Assembly: GCF_014217685.1 (NCBI RefSeq)
Contig: NZ_CP043653.1
Location: 124,001-188,000, forward strand
Direction: 5' to 3'
Source of the DNA: Glaciihabitans sp. INWT7
GTDB lineage: Bacteria > Actinomycetota > Actinomycetes > Actinomycetales > Microbacteriaceae
Length of the DNA stretch: 64,000 nt
The position numbers and the translations under genes were made by a program. Numbering within the stretch: position 1 is the stretch's first letter; each line of letters starts with the position of its first letter. Shown piece by piece: positions 1 to 8,548 of the stretch. Below the pieces are notes generated by a model. It made no database searches, had not been told where the DNA came from, and was given only the letters and a program-made list of their open reading frames with translations.

Positions 1-1
1 C

Positions 2-436
2 TGGTTCGCCCATTTCGTGCTCGGTCGCCCCAGCCGGGTGGTGGCGAGCGGATCGATCACTTCGACCGGGGTGGACGGCCAGGCCGCCATCCTGTTCAGC
101 ACCGCGGATGGCGCGGAGGCCCAGCTGAGCACGAGCATGACCGTGTCCACTCCCGTGCGTGCCACGGTGAGCGGCTCCCTCGCGAGCGTCGACATCGATG
201 CGCCCTTCGTCGCGCCCGGGGGGTTCACCCTGTACCGGGATGGAAGCGACGAACCTCTCCGGTGGGACGACCCGACGACCCTGCGCTGGCGCGACGGACT
301 GGTGTGGCAGGCGACCGCGGCCGCGCAGCACGTCGCGCACGGGCTCACCGAGTCTCCGCTGCATCCGCTCGACGCCTCGATCGCGGTGCTCGAGACTATC
401 GATGAAGCGCGACGTCAGCTCGGGTTGCTCTCTTAG
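2..436 (+). CDS. Gfo/Idh/MocA family oxidoreductase, C-terminal part (5' end outside window)
   Basis: The reading frame is open from base 2 to the TAG at 434-436, giving about 144 residues, so this is the tail of a gene that begins upstream. The segment lacks the N-terminal Rossmann domain and matches the C-terminal beta-sheet substrate domain of sugar or inositol dehydrogenases of the Gfo/Idh/MocA family: short beta strands with charged turns, then a helix ending in ETIDEARRQLGLLS, which is like the terminal helix of that family. The specific substrate cannot be told. The gene converges on the lactate dehydrogenase-like gene, with a hairpin in the 79-bp gap. Family assignment rests on the C-terminal pattern only. 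Confidence 0.7.
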   Translation, partial: WFAHFVLGRPSRVVASGSITSTGVDGQAAILFSTADGAEAQLSTSMTVSTPVRATVSGSLASVDIDAPFVAPGGFTLYRDGSDEPLRWDDPTTLRWRDGLVWQATAAAQHVAHGLTESPLHPLDASIAVLETIDEARRQLGLLS

Positions 437-466
437 CCGCCCCGCCGGCGTGCTCCGCACTGCCGG

Positions 467-504
467 GTGACACGCGCGCGGGAACGTTTCGGCACGCGTG
501 TCAC
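467..504. terminator. Stem-loop between convergent genes
   Basis: A perfect 10-bp inverted repeat (GTGACACGCG at 467-476, CGCGTGTCAC at 495-504) encloses an 18-base loop and lies between the stop codons of two convergent genes. The position suits a bidirectional terminator, but neither side has a T-run, as is common in high-GC actinobacteria. Confidence 0.5.
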
Positions 505-515
505 TTGCGAGGGTG

Positions 516-1859
516 TCAGCCGGCGATCGGCGACTTCCGCGGGCCGGCCTTGGGCGGGGAGGTGCGGGGCTTGGTGGCTGAGGACTTCGCCACGGGCCGC
601 GGAGCGGTCGCCGCCGGCACGCTGAGGGTGCGTGGCGCGAGACGCTCGAGTTGCGTGACGTGGGCCGGCGTCAACTCGGCGAGGGAGGTGACCCCGAGGA
701 GGCGCATCGTGCGCGCGATCTGATCGCCGAGAATCTCGATCATGCGATCGACGCCCTCGCGCCCACCGGCCATGAGGCCGTAGAGGTACGCGCGGCCGAC
801 CAGAGTGAAGTCCGCGCCGAGGGCGATTGCCGCGACGATGTCGGCGCCCGACATGATGCCCGTGTCGAGGTGGACCTCGAGGTCCTTTCCGACCTCGCGG
901 GCGACATCCGGAAGCAGGTGGAACGGGATCGGTGCGCGGTCGAGCTGCCGTCCCCCGTGGTTCGACAGGATGATGCCGTCGACGCCCATGGTCGCGAGGC
1001 GCTTCGCATCGTCGAGGTTCTGGACTCCCTTCACCACGACCTTGCCCGGCCACTGGTCCTTGATCCAGGCCAGGTCCTCGAAGGTGACGGTGGGGTCGAA
1101 CATGGAGTCGAGCAGCTCTCCGACGGTGCCGGACCAGCGGTCGAGGGAGGCGAAAGCGAGCGGCTCTGTGGTGAGGAAGTTGATCCACCACTCCGGACGC
1201 GGGATCGCGTTGACGACGGTTCCGAGGGTCAGCTGCGGCGGGATCGAGAAGCCGTTTCGCTTGTCGCGCAGTCGGGCGCCGGCGACCGGCACATCCACGG
1301 TCACGAGGAGGGTGTCGAAACCGGCCTTCGCCGCCCGATCCACGAGCGCCATCGACCGGTCGCGGTCCTTCCACATGTACAGCTGGAACCAGTTGCGTCC
1401 GTTCGGGTTGGCCGCCTTCACGTCCTCGATCGCGGAGGTTCCCATGGTCGAGAGGGAGAAGGGGATGCCGGCGGCGGCTGCGGCACCGGCGCCGGCGATC
1501 TCACCCTCCGACTGCATCATGCGGGTGAAGCCCGTCGGCGCGATGCCGAACGGAAGGGCGACGGGCCCCCCGAGCACCGTCGACGAGGTGTCGACGACCG
1601 ACACGTCCCGCAGGATCGAGGGGTTGAACTGGATGTCCTCGAAGGCCTGGCGCGCCCGGGCCAGTGAGATCTCCGCCTCGGCCGCTCCTTCGGTGTAGTC
1701 GAAGGCGGCCTTCGGCGTGCGCTTCTGGGCGATCGCGCGGAGGTCGTGGATCGTGAGTGCCCTCTCGAGACGGCGCTTCTTCGCGTTGAACTCGGGGGTG
1801 GCGAAATGCATGAGCGGCGCGAGGTCGCGCACCTTGGGGAAGTGGCGTTCGAGTTTCAT
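516..1859 (-). CDS. lldD: FMN-dependent alpha-hydroxy acid dehydrogenase (L-lactate dehydrogenase-like)
   Basis: The 447-residue product belongs to the LldD / glycolate oxidase family, which oxidises L-2-hydroxy acids (typically L-lactate to pyruvate) on FMN at the membrane face. Visible family motifs are [20 protein letters not shown], the active-site SNHGGRQLD with the catalytic His near residue 301, and [12 protein letters not shown] followed by [12 protein letters not shown] in the FMN-phosphate region. The start chosen is the ATG at 1857-1859, which overlaps the upstream stop by 4 bp (ATGA); a longer open frame upstream is only the shadow of that gene. The last 35-40 residues are Pro/Ala/Lys-rich and look like a disordered tail outside the usual family length. 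It may consume lactate made from rhamnose lactaldehyde, but the exact substrate is inferred. Confidence 0.85.
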   Translation of the reverse strand: MKLERHFPKVRDLAPLMHFATPEFNAKKRRLERALTIHDLRAIAQKRTPKAAFDYTEGAAEAEISLARARQAFEDIQFNPSILRDVSVVDTSSTVLGGPVALPFGIAPTGFTRMMQSEGEIAGAGAAAAAGIPFSLSTMGTSAIEDVKAANPNGRNWFQLYMWKDRDRSMALVDRAAKAGFDTLLVTVDVPVAGARLRDKRNGFSIPPQLTLGTVVNAIPRPEWWINFLTTEPLAFASLDRWSGTVGELLDSMFDPTVTFEDLAWIKDQWPGKVVVKGVQNLDDAKRLATMGVDGIILSNHGGRQLDRAPIPFHLLPDVAREVGKDLEVHLDTGIMSGADIVAAIALGADFTLVGRAYLYGLMAGGREGVDRMIEILGDQIARTMRLLGVTSLAELTPAHVTQLERLAPRTLSVPAATAPRPVAKSSATKPRTSPPKAGPRKSPIAG

Positions 1860-2785
1860 ATTCCGGTCCTTTTGTCGACGACGATGTTCAGTGGTTCGTG
1901 ATGCTCGTGAAGCCGGCGGATCTGCTCGCGCACGAGGGGATCGACACGGCTCGGCATGCTCGAGATGTTTCCGCCGATGTGCGGGGTGATGATCACGCCG
2001 GGGGTCTTCCACAGGGGGTGGTCCGCGGGGAGCGGCTCGGGTTCGATCACGTCGACGGCCGCGCGGATCGCGCCGGACCGGGTCCGCTCGGTGAGGGCAT
2101 CCGTGTCGACGATCGCGCCACGAGAAACGTTGACGAGCAACGCGCCGGCTTTCATGCGGCCGAGGAAGGGCCCGTCGACCATGTTCGTTGTCTCAGCGGT
2201 GAGCGGCACGGCGATCACGACGATGTCCGCTAAGGGGAGCAGGTCGGGGAGCTCCCCGAGAGAGTGGATGGTGCCGAGTGCATCGGTGCGCGCGGTGCGT
2301 GCCACGCGCGTGATGTCGACATCGAAGGGGGCGAGGCGCTTCTCGATCGCCGCACCGACCCCACCGACACCGACGATGAGCACGGCGCTTCCGAGAAGGC
2401 CGGGGTACCAGTCGCGTTTCCAGAGGCCGGCCGGCTGCGCGCGGGCCATGACGTCCAGTCCGCGCTGGCTGTCGAGGATGAGGCCGACGGCGAGCTCGGC
2501 CGTCGGGCCCTCGTGCACCCCGACGGCATTGGCGTAGCGGATGCCCGGCGGCAACACCTCCGCGACGCCGTTGTAGCCGAGGGCCTGGCTCTGCACCAGT
2601 GACACCCGCGACGCCGCGAGTCGCGGCAAGGCCTCCGCGGAGACCGAGTACGGCAGCACCAGCAGGTCGATCGGGCGGTCGAGCGGGGGGTCATCCGTCG
2701 TCCAGACGATGATTTCCACGCCCTCACCAGCCGGTGTGAGGCGGTCGAGCATTGCGGCATCGGGCACTGCGATGAGGAAGGTCAT
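1856..2785 (-). CDS. NAD-dependent D-isomer-specific 2-hydroxyacid dehydrogenase
   Basis: This 309-residue cytoplasmic protein belongs to the phosphoglycerate dehydrogenase / D-2-hydroxyacid dehydrogenase family, which interconverts 2-oxo and 2-hydroxy acids with NAD(P). The nucleotide-binding motif VGVGGVG is near residues 139-145, the catalytic Arg is in VNVSRG (about 222), the Glu lies in VIEPEPLP (about 248), and the His is in TPHIGG (about 269). It overlaps the GntR gene upstream and the lactate dehydrogenase-like gene downstream by 4 bp each, so the three form one transcription unit. Pairing a D-2-hydroxyacid enzyme with an FMN L-hydroxyacid enzyme suggests hydroxyacid interconversion. 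The substrate is unknown. Confidence 0.85.
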   Translation of the reverse strand: MTFLIAVPDAAMLDRLTPAGEGVEIIVWTTDDPPLDRPIDLLVLPYSVSAEALPRLAASRVSLVQSQALGYNGVAEVLPPGIRYANAVGVHEGPTAELAVGLILDSQRGLDVMARAQPAGLWKRDWYPGLLGSAVLIVGVGGVGAAIEKRLAPFDVDITRVARTARTDALGTIHSLGELPDLLPLADIVVIAVPLTAETTNMVDGPFLGRMKAGALLVNVSRGAIVDTDALTERTRSGAIRAAVDVIEPEPLPADHPLWKTPGVIITPHIGGNISSMPSRVDPLVREQIRRLHEHHEPLNIVVDKRTGI

Positions 2786-3468
2786 TCAGACACCTCCCTG
2801 TCGTACTTCTGGAGAAGCCGGTCACGCGCTCCCTCGATATGTTCGCGGGTGAGGCGGCTCGCCAGCGCGCCGTTTCCTGCCGCCACCGCATCGAGGATGC
2901 CCTGATGCTGGAAGGCGACATCAGATGGCTGGATGAGTTGATGGGACTGCACCTGGCCGATGCAGAGCTCGATCTCGCCCATCAACAGGCTGTGCATCTT
3001 TGCGAGCCTTGGGCTGTGCTGCGCCACCACGAGCTGACGATGGAAGTCGAGGTCAGTCCGGGCGAGGGCGGCGCGATTGTCGGAGCGCACATGTTCGAGC
3101 AGCTCGCGATGCACTGCGAGCGCGGCGAGGGGAACCACAGAATCGGCCGAAAGGTGCCGCACGGCGGCAACTTCGAGAATGGCGCGATTGGAGTAGAGAT
3201 CCTGGATGTCGTCGCGACTGAGTTCCGGAACCTGCGCGGCATGGTGGGCACGCCGAGAAAGGAGTGCCTCGCTGACGAGTCGTTCGAGGGCGGCTTTCGC
3301 CGTGGGACGCGCCACACCATAGCGCTCGGCGACCGCGGTTTCGGTGAGCAGCGCCCCTGGGCGATCGGCCATGGTGACGATGCTCTCCCGAAGCGCGTCG
3401 TACACCGCTTCGGGCAGGGAAGTGGTCTTGAGGGCGATGCTCCGAGGGGAACGGACGGGAAACGACAT
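2782..3468 (-). CDS. GntR family transcriptional regulator (FCD/FadR subfamily)
   Basis: The product of about 228 residues has an N-terminal winged helix (residues about 15-75, with LTETAVAERYGVARPTAKAA as helix-turn-helix) and a C-terminal all-helical FCD ligand domain containing DLYSNRAILEVAAVRHL and DLDFHRQLVVAQHSPRL. FCD regulators usually sense organic acids, which fits the two hydroxyacid dehydrogenases translated from overlapping downstream frames. I chose the ATG at 3466-3468 over a TTG two codons upstream. No Shine-Dalgarno is visible, and a TACACT hexamer lies at 3478-3483, so a very short leader is likely. The palindrome TTGTCAAACAA overlapping the start region may be an autoregulatory site. 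Confidence 0.82.
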   Translation of the reverse strand: MSFPVRSPRSIALKTTSLPEAVYDALRESIVTMADRPGALLTETAVAERYGVARPTAKAALERLVSEALLSRRAHHAAQVPELSRDDIQDLYSNRAILEVAAVRHLSADSVVPLAALAVHRELLEHVRSDNRAALARTDLDFHRQLVVAQHSPRLAKMHSLLMGEIELCIGQVQSHQLIQPSDVAFQHQGILDAVAAGNGALASRLTREHIEGARDRLLQKYDREVSE

Positions 3469-3526
3469 TGTCAAACAAGTGTACGAGAAGCGATCTGAGC
3501 GGGCAAGAGCAGCCGCTCGGCAGCGC

Positions 3527-3844
3527 CTATGCGCGGGTGACCCGGAGTCGCCCGCGCAGGAACGGCAGCCATGGCGCGGAATAGGTGACCGCGGAGGGAC
3601 CGCTGCCGTCGAGGCTGATCTGGGCGTCTCCGAAGCGCCACAGCCGGTTGAAGAGAAACACGCCGACCACAGTCGTGCCCTCGGTGGGCACCATCCAGGT
3701 GCCCGTGCCCCACTGCGCGGGATTGCCGCGGCCGTCGAACACGACGGTCGGCTTCGGAACCCAGCCGAACCAGGGCTTCTTCAGGGTGAGTTCGAACCGG
3801 CGGGTCTCGGCGTTCCCGAACGCTGAAGAGCCGGGCACATTCAT
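3527..3844 (-). CDS. Conserved hypothetical protein, about 105 residues
   Basis: This short cytoplasmic protein has no signal peptide or membrane segment. It is rich in aromatic residues and predicted beta strands (KKPWFGWVPKPTVVFDGRG, WGTGTWMVP, VVGVFLFNRLW) and ends in a basic RGRLRVTRA. Codon use matches its neighbours, which supports a real gene. I do not recognise a family. It lies on the same strand as the GntR operon, 58 bp upstream of the regulator start, and could be an independent gene. Confidence 0.6.
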   Translation of the reverse strand: MNVPGSSAFGNAETRRFELTLKKPWFGWVPKPTVVFDGRGNPAQWGTGTWMVPTEGTTVVGVFLFNRLWRFGDAQISLDGSGPSAVTYSAPWLPFLRGRLRVTRA

Positions 3845-3879
3845 ATCGCCAGCCTACGGCTGGGACTGTGGCAGAGCGG

Positions 3880-4014
3880 TTACGCCGATCGTAGCCGCAG
3901 GTTCTGCAGGCCGCCATCGACGGCTAGGCAGGTCCCGGTCGTCGACCCGCAGCGAGGGCTCGCGAGACAGGCCACCGCCTCTGCCACCTCAGCGGGCTTG
4001 GCCAGACGAGTGTG
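3880..4014 (-). pseudogene. C-terminal relic of a short-chain dehydrogenase
   Basis: Read on the minus strand from 4014 to the TAA at 3880-3882, the frame encodes about 44 residues: HTRLAKPAEVAEAVACLASP, then RCGSTTGTCLAVDGGLQNLR and a short end. This is the classical C-terminus of SDR sugar-acid dehydrogenases (PAEVAxAVxFLAS..., TGxxLxVDGG). The upstream 200 or so residues with the Rossmann fold and YxxxK site are absent. The frame instead runs into the TGA of the FAH-family gene 30 bp upstream. SDR and FAH genes are neighbours in the diketo-hydrolase routes for L-rhamnonate and L-fuconate, so this looks like the stump of the partner dehydrogenase. Confidence 0.72.
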
Positions 4015-4044
4015 AGGCCTGTGTCGGTGCTGCGATGCGGGTGC

Positions 4045-4884
4045 TCAGACGAACAACTGTCGCTGACGGCCGAGGCCGTCGATCTCGATCTCGCAGACGT
4101 CGCCCGCCTTCAGGTAGGGAAACCGCCCGGAGAGGGCGACACCCTCGGGGGTCCCGGTGAGCACGAGGTCCCCCGGTTCGAGGGTGAGGAACTGACTCAG
4201 GTGCCAGATGATGTGGTCGACGTCGAAGATCAGGTCTGCAGTCGACGAATCCTGGCGCGACTCGCCGTTCACCCAGCTTCGCAGCCGCAGAGCGCGATAG
4301 TCGACCTCATCAGGCGTCACGAGCCAGGGACCTGTCGGGTTGAATCCCGGAGCCGATTTGCCTTTCGACCACTGGCCGCCGGACAGTTCGAGCTGAAATT
4401 CGCGCTCGGAGAGGTCGTTGGCCGCGACGAAGCCGGCGATGTGGTCGATGCTGTCGGCGGGCGAGTCGAGGTAGGACGCGCGCTTCGAGATCACGACCCC
4501 CAGTTCGACTTCCCAGTCGGTCTTCACGCTCTTGCGCGGGATCGTGATGGCATCGTTGGGCCCGACGACGGTGTTCGGCGTTTTGAGGAACATGATCGGG
4601 ATAGTGGGAGGGAGCGATCCGCTCTCGGCTGCATGAGCCGCGTAATTCATGCCGATGCAGACGACGGCACTCGGTCGAACTATGGGCGATCCGATGCGCT
4701 CGCTGGCGATGTCGGTCACCGGGAGGAGTCCTGCGTTCAAGGCTTCGCGCACGCGCTCCACACCGCTCGTCTCGAGGAATTGCCCGGTGATGTCGGCGGT
4801 GAGGCTGCTGATGTCGTAGTAGGACTGGCCGATGAGCACGAAAGGCCGCTCGTGGCCGACCGCTCCGATCCGGGCGAATTTCAC
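4045..4884 (-). CDS. Fumarylacetoacetate hydrolase family protein (possible 2,4-diketo-3-deoxy-L-rhamnonate/fuconate hydrolase)
   Basis: The 279-residue cytoplasmic protein has the FAH fold: an N-terminal cap, then VCIGMNYAAHAAE, PNTVVGPNDAITIP, the metal-binding DWEVELGVVI, GFVAANDLSEREFQLE and LVLTGTPEGVAL near the end. FAH enzymes cleave C-C bonds in diketo acids with Mg2+. Members beside sugar-acid genes cleave 2,4-diketo-3-deoxy-L-fuconate or -rhamnonate to pyruvate and L-lactate or a related acid. The gene is 64 bp downstream of rhaB and directly upstream of an SDR relic, which supports a former diketo-hydrolase branch. GGAGG lies just ahead of the ATG at 4884. Without the dehydrogenase its present role is uncertain. 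Confidence 0.8.
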   Translation of the reverse strand: MKFARIGAVGHERPFVLIGQSYYDISSLTADITGQFLETSGVERVREALNAGLLPVTDIASERIGSPIVRPSAVVCIGMNYAAHAAESGSLPPTIPIMFLKTPNTVVGPNDAITIPRKSVKTDWEVELGVVISKRASYLDSPADSIDHIAGFVAANDLSEREFQLELSGGQWSKGKSAPGFNPTGPWLVTPDEVDYRALRLRSWVNGESRQDSSTADLIFDVDHIIWHLSQFLTLEPGDLVLTGTPEGVALSGRFPYLKAGDVCEIEIDGLGRQRQLFV

Positions 4885-4948
4885 GGGCGACCTCCTTCGG
4901 GGTGCAGCACTGACGTCTCGAACATTCGACGATCCTACGTCGTGACGC

Positions 4949-6367
4949 TCAGCGCACGGGGTCGTAACGCTTCGGCGAGAAGGCGGATGCCACCAGCGAC
5001 CGGAGCGCCTCGAGCGACCCGGTCACGAAACCCTGTGCCCGCGCCTGAATCAGCACATTCCCAATCGCCGTCGCCTCGACGGGACCGGCGAGCACGGGAA
5101 GTCCGCTCAGGTCGGCCGTCGCCTGGCAGAGCAGCTCGTTCTGAGATCCGCCCCCGACGATGTGGATGACGTCGACACGAATCCCGGACAGCTCGGCAAC
5201 CGTCCGCACGGCATCCGAGAACGCGGAGGCGAGCGACTGGATGATGCAGCGCACGAACTCCGCATTGGACTGGGGCACCGGGCGGCCGTGCTCGGTGAGC
5301 CACTCCGCGATGCGCTCCGGCATGTCACCCGGAGTCAAGAAGCGCGGGTCGTTGGCGTCGAACAAGGCAACTTCGCCCGACACAGCGGCTGCCTGCGCGA
5401 GGAGTGCGACGAGATCGACCGTCTCACCCGAGCGTTCCCAGGTGCGAACCGACTCCGAGAGCAGCCAGAGGCCCATGACGTTGTGGAGGTACCGCACGCG
5501 GCCGTCGACGCCGCCCTCGTTGGTGAAGTTGGCGAGGCGAGAGGCCTCACTGAGCACCGGGTGTTCGAGCTCGACACCGACGAGCCCCCAGGTGCCGCAG
5601 CTGATGTAGGCGAAGTTCGGGGTAGTGGCCGGGATCGCGACGACGGCAGACGCCGTGTCGTGGGAACCGACGGCGATGATGCCGAGGCTCTGCCGCATCC
5701 CGAGCTCGGTCGCGATCGACGGGAGGAGTTCGCCGACACTCGAGCCGGGGGAGATCAGCGGCGGGAACAGCCCCGCGGGGAGGTCGAGCCGCGAGATGAG
5801 GGTGTCGTTCCACTCGCCTGTCGTGATGTCGACGAGCCCGGTCGTCGAGGCATTGGTGCGCTCCGCGAAGCTCTGACCCGTGAGCCAGAAGTTGATCAGG
5901 TCCGGGATGAGAAGCAGCGAGGTTGCAAAACCGAGCAGGCCGGGCGCGCGCTCGACTTCGAGCTGGTAAAGGGTGTTGAACGGCAGGAACTGCAGGCCGT
6001 TCGCTGCATACAGCTCCTTCGCTGAGACCACAGAGTGCGTGGTCTCGACGGCGCCCGCGTTGCGCCCGTCACGGTAATGGAATGGCGCGCCGAGCATCCG
6101 TCCGCCTCGCAGCAATGCGTAGTCGACGGCCCAGGAGTCGACCCCGGCGCTCGCGAGCCCAGGTTCCTCCCGCGCCGCGGCACCGAGCCCGGCCGTCACG
6201 TTGCGGAACAGTTCGAGGATGTTCCAGTGCAGCCCATCAGGGGTTCGCACCGGGCCGTTCGGGAAGCGCGCGACCGGTCGAACACTCAGCTCGTTGTGTC
6301 CGACGTAGCCGAGCATCACCCGCCCGCTCGTCGCCCCGAGATCGACGGCCGCGACGGCCTCGGTCAT
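4949..6367 (-). CDS. rhaB: Rhamnulokinase (FGGY family)
   Basis: The 472-residue FGGY-family sugar kinase phosphorylates L-rhamnulose at C1 with ATP. The N-terminal phosphate loop is AVDLGATSGRVMLGYVG, followed by GVDSWAVDYALL typical of rhamnulokinases. The second domain shows AVGSHDTASAVVAIP, YISCGTWGLVGVEL and the adenosine-binding HIVGGGSQNELLCQATAD. Length is normal. The start overlaps the stop of the upstream aldolase/dehydrogenase gene by 4 bp, so both are translated from one mRNA. Its product, rhamnulose-1-phosphate, is the substrate of that aldolase. Assignment is supported by sequence and by the surrounding rhamnose genes. Confidence 0.93.
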   Translation of the reverse strand: MTEAVAAVDLGATSGRVMLGYVGHNELSVRPVARFPNGPVRTPDGLHWNILELFRNVTAGLGAAAREEPGLASAGVDSWAVDYALLRGGRMLGAPFHYRDGRNAGAVETTHSVVSAKELYAANGLQFLPFNTLYQLEVERAPGLLGFATSLLLIPDLINFWLTGQSFAERTNASTTGLVDITTGEWNDTLISRLDLPAGLFPPLISPGSSVGELLPSIATELGMRQSLGIIAVGSHDTASAVVAIPATTPNFAYISCGTWGLVGVELEHPVLSEASRLANFTNEGGVDGRVRYLHNVMGLWLLSESVRTWERSGETVDLVALLAQAAAVSGEVALFDANDPRFLTPGDMPERIAEWLTEHGRPVPQSNAEFVRCIIQSLASAFSDAVRTVAELSGIRVDVIHIVGGGSQNELLCQATADLSGLPVLAGPVEATAIGNVLIQARAQGFVTGSLEALRSLVASAFSPKRYDPVR

Positions 6368-8400
6368 CGCAGGAACGCGGCGGCGACGCCCGCGTCGACC
6401 GGGATGTGCAGGCCGGTGGTGTGGCTGAGGTCGCTCGTGCAGAGCACGAACACCGCGTTGGCGACGTTCTCGGGCAGCACCTCGCGCTTCAGCAGCGTGC
6501 GCTGCGCGTAGTACTTGCCGAGCTCCTCCTCCGGAACGCCGTAGACCGCTGCCCGCTTTGCCCCCCAGCCGCCGGCGAAGATGCCCGATCCCCGCACGAC
6601 GCCGTCGGGGTTGATGCCGTTCACCTTCACGCCGTATTCACCGAGTTCCGCGGCAAGCAGTCGCACCTGGTGGGCCTGGTCGGCCTTGGTGGCCGAGTAG
6701 GCGATGTTGTTGGGTCCCGCGAACACCGAGTTCTTGGACGAGATGTAGATGATGTCCCCGCCGAGCTTCTGGTCGATCAGCACCTTCGCGGCGGCGCGGG
6801 AGACCAAGAACGAGCCCTTGGCCATCACGTCGTGCTGCAGGTCCCAGTCGGCGACCGTGGTCTCGAGCAGGCTCTTGGAGAGCGAGAGGCCCGCGTTGTT
6901 CACGACGAGGTCGAGCCCGCCGAACGCGAGCACCGCGGCATCCACGGCGGCCTGTACCTGCAGCTCGTCGGTGACGTTCGACTGCACGCCGATCGCGACA
7001 TCCGTGCTGCCGATCTCGGCGGCGGCGGCCTGCGCCTTCCCGAGGTCGAGGTCGGCGATCACGACGCACGCTCCCTCGGCGGCGAGACGGGTGGCGATGG
7101 CCTTGCCGATGCCGGAGGCCGCGCCGGTGACGAGCGCGACGCGCGTCGCGAGGGGCTTCGCCTTCGGCATCCGCTGCAGCTTCGCCTCCTCGAGCGCCCA
7201 GTATTCGATGCGGAACTTCTCCGCCTCGTCGATAGGAGCGTAGGTCGAGATCGCCTCGGCGCCACGCATCACGTTGATGGCATTGATGTAGAACTCGCTC
7301 GCGACCCGGGCGGTCTGCTTGTTGGCGCCGTAGCTGAACATGCCGACGCCGGGGATGAGCACGACGAGCGGGTCGGCACCACGGATGGCGGGACTCTCCG
7401 GTGTCGCATGGCGGTCGTAGTACGCCTGGTAGTCGGCCCGGTACTCGTCGTGGAGCTCGTGCAGGCGCGCGAGCTGGTCGTCGAGAGACGCGGTCGGGGG
7501 CAGGTCGAGCAGCATCGGCTTGACCTTCGTGCGCAGGAAGTGGTCAGGGCAGCTGGTACCGAGCGCGGCGAGGCGGGGGTGCTCTGAACGTTCGAGGAAA
7601 TCGAGCACCACCTGGGCGTCGGTGAAGTGACCGACCTGGGCGCGGTCGGTGGAGGCGAGCCCACGGAGGGTCGGAGCGAGAGCCGCAGCGCGGGAAAGAC
7701 GCTGGTCAGAGGCCACTGGAGCGTAACCATCTATGACGGTTCCAAATGGATCGTCGCGACCATTGTCGGCGATGAACTTCTCGGCGGTCTCGATAATCCA
7801 CAGCGAGTTCGCCTCCGCTTCCTCCGAGGTGTCGCCCCACGCGGTGATGCCGTGCCCGCCGAGGATGCAGCCGATCGCCTGCGGGTTGGCGTCCTTGATG
7901 GCGGCGATATCGAGCCCGAGCTGCCAGCCCGGCCGACGCCACGGCACCCAGACGACCTTCTCGCCGAAGGCCTTCGTCGTGAGTTCCTCGCCGGCCGCGG
8001 AGGTCGCGAAGGCGATGCCGGAATCCGGATGCAGGTGGTCGACGTGCGCGGCATCTACCAGTCCGTGCATGGCGGTGTCGATCGATGGAGCGGCGCCCCC
8101 CTTGCCGTGGAGCGTGTAGTCGAAGGCGGCGACCATCTCGTCTTCGCGGTCGACGCCGGGGTACACGTTTCCGAGCGCGCGCAGGCGGTCGAGGCGCAGC
8201 ACCGCGAGCCCGGGCTCGGTGAGGGTGCCGAGGTCGCCACCGGAGCCCTTCACCCAGAGCAACTCGACCGGCTCGCCGGTCGCGGGGTCGACATCCGTTC
8301 CTTTGGCGGAGGTGTTGCCGCCGGCGTAGTTCGTGACCCGGGGGTCCGAGCCGAGTCGGTTGCTCCGGGCGATGAGCTCTGCAGCAGCGGGGTTGGTCAT
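6364..8400 (-). CDS. rhaE: Bifunctional rhamnulose-1-phosphate aldolase / short-chain dehydrogenase (lactaldehyde dehydrogenase)
   Basis: The 678-residue protein fuses a class II aldolase (about residues 1-400) to an SDR domain (about 420-678). The aldolase part has NYAGGNTSAKG, the metal-binding HVDHLHPDSG and GHGITAWGDTSEEAE. The SDR part has LVTGAASGIGKAI, NNAGLS, a Ser in YISSKNS and the catalytic YSATK. In characterised relatives (Bacillus and Rhizobiales type) the aldolase splits L-rhamnulose-1-phosphate into DHAP and L-lactaldehyde, and the second domain oxidises lactaldehyde to lactate. I chose the ATG at 8398-8400 (MTNPAAAEL); the longer open frame reads back into a 148-bp spacer. 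It sits between rhaI and rhaB. The gene symbol follows the Bacillus RhaEW type. Confidence 0.92.
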   Translation of the reverse strand: MTNPAAAELIARSNRLGSDPRVTNYAGGNTSAKGTDVDPATGEPVELLWVKGSGGDLGTLTEPGLAVLRLDRLRALGNVYPGVDREDEMVAAFDYTLHGKGGAAPSIDTAMHGLVDAAHVDHLHPDSGIAFATSAAGEELTTKAFGEKVVWVPWRRPGWQLGLDIAAIKDANPQAIGCILGGHGITAWGDTSEEAEANSLWIIETAEKFIADNGRDDPFGTVIDGYAPVASDQRLSRAAALAPTLRGLASTDRAQVGHFTDAQVVLDFLERSEHPRLAALGTSCPDHFLRTKVKPMLLDLPPTASLDDQLARLHELHDEYRADYQAYYDRHATPESPAIRGADPLVVLIPGVGMFSYGANKQTARVASEFYINAINVMRGAEAISTYAPIDEAEKFRIEYWALEEAKLQRMPKAKPLATRVALVTGAASGIGKAIATRLAAEGACVVIADLDLGKAQAAAAEIGSTDVAIGVQSNVTDELQVQAAVDAAVLAFGGLDLVVNNAGLSLSKSLLETTVADWDLQHDVMAKGSFLVSRAAAKVLIDQKLGGDIIYISSKNSVFAGPNNIAYSATKADQAHQVRLLAAELGEYGVKVNGINPDGVVRGSGIFAGGWGAKRAAVYGVPEEELGKYYAQRTLLKREVLPENVANAVFVLCTSDLSHTTGLHIPVDAGVAAAFLR

Positions 8401-8487
8401 GTCGTGATCCTTCGGTCTGCGGTGAACTGGTCTGCGGTAAATCGGCGGCGGCGGGGGATACGCGCTGTCGCGGAGGCCGGATTCCCT

Positions 8488-8515
8488 CGCGGAGGGAGGC
8501 ACGGCACCCTCCGCG
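8488..8515 (-). promoter_or_regulatory. Intercistronic hairpin between rhaI and the aldolase gene
   Basis: A 9-bp perfect inverted repeat (CGCGGAGGG / CCCTCCGCG) with a 10-base loop lies in the only long gap inside the catabolic part of the rhamnose operon. It may stabilise the 3' end of the upstream message or attenuate read-through. A GGTCTGCGGT(G/A)AA direct repeat lies nearby at about 8413-8441. Confidence 0.4.
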
Positions 8516-8548
8516 ACGTCGTAAGGCCGCCGCGAGAGAACACGGGGG

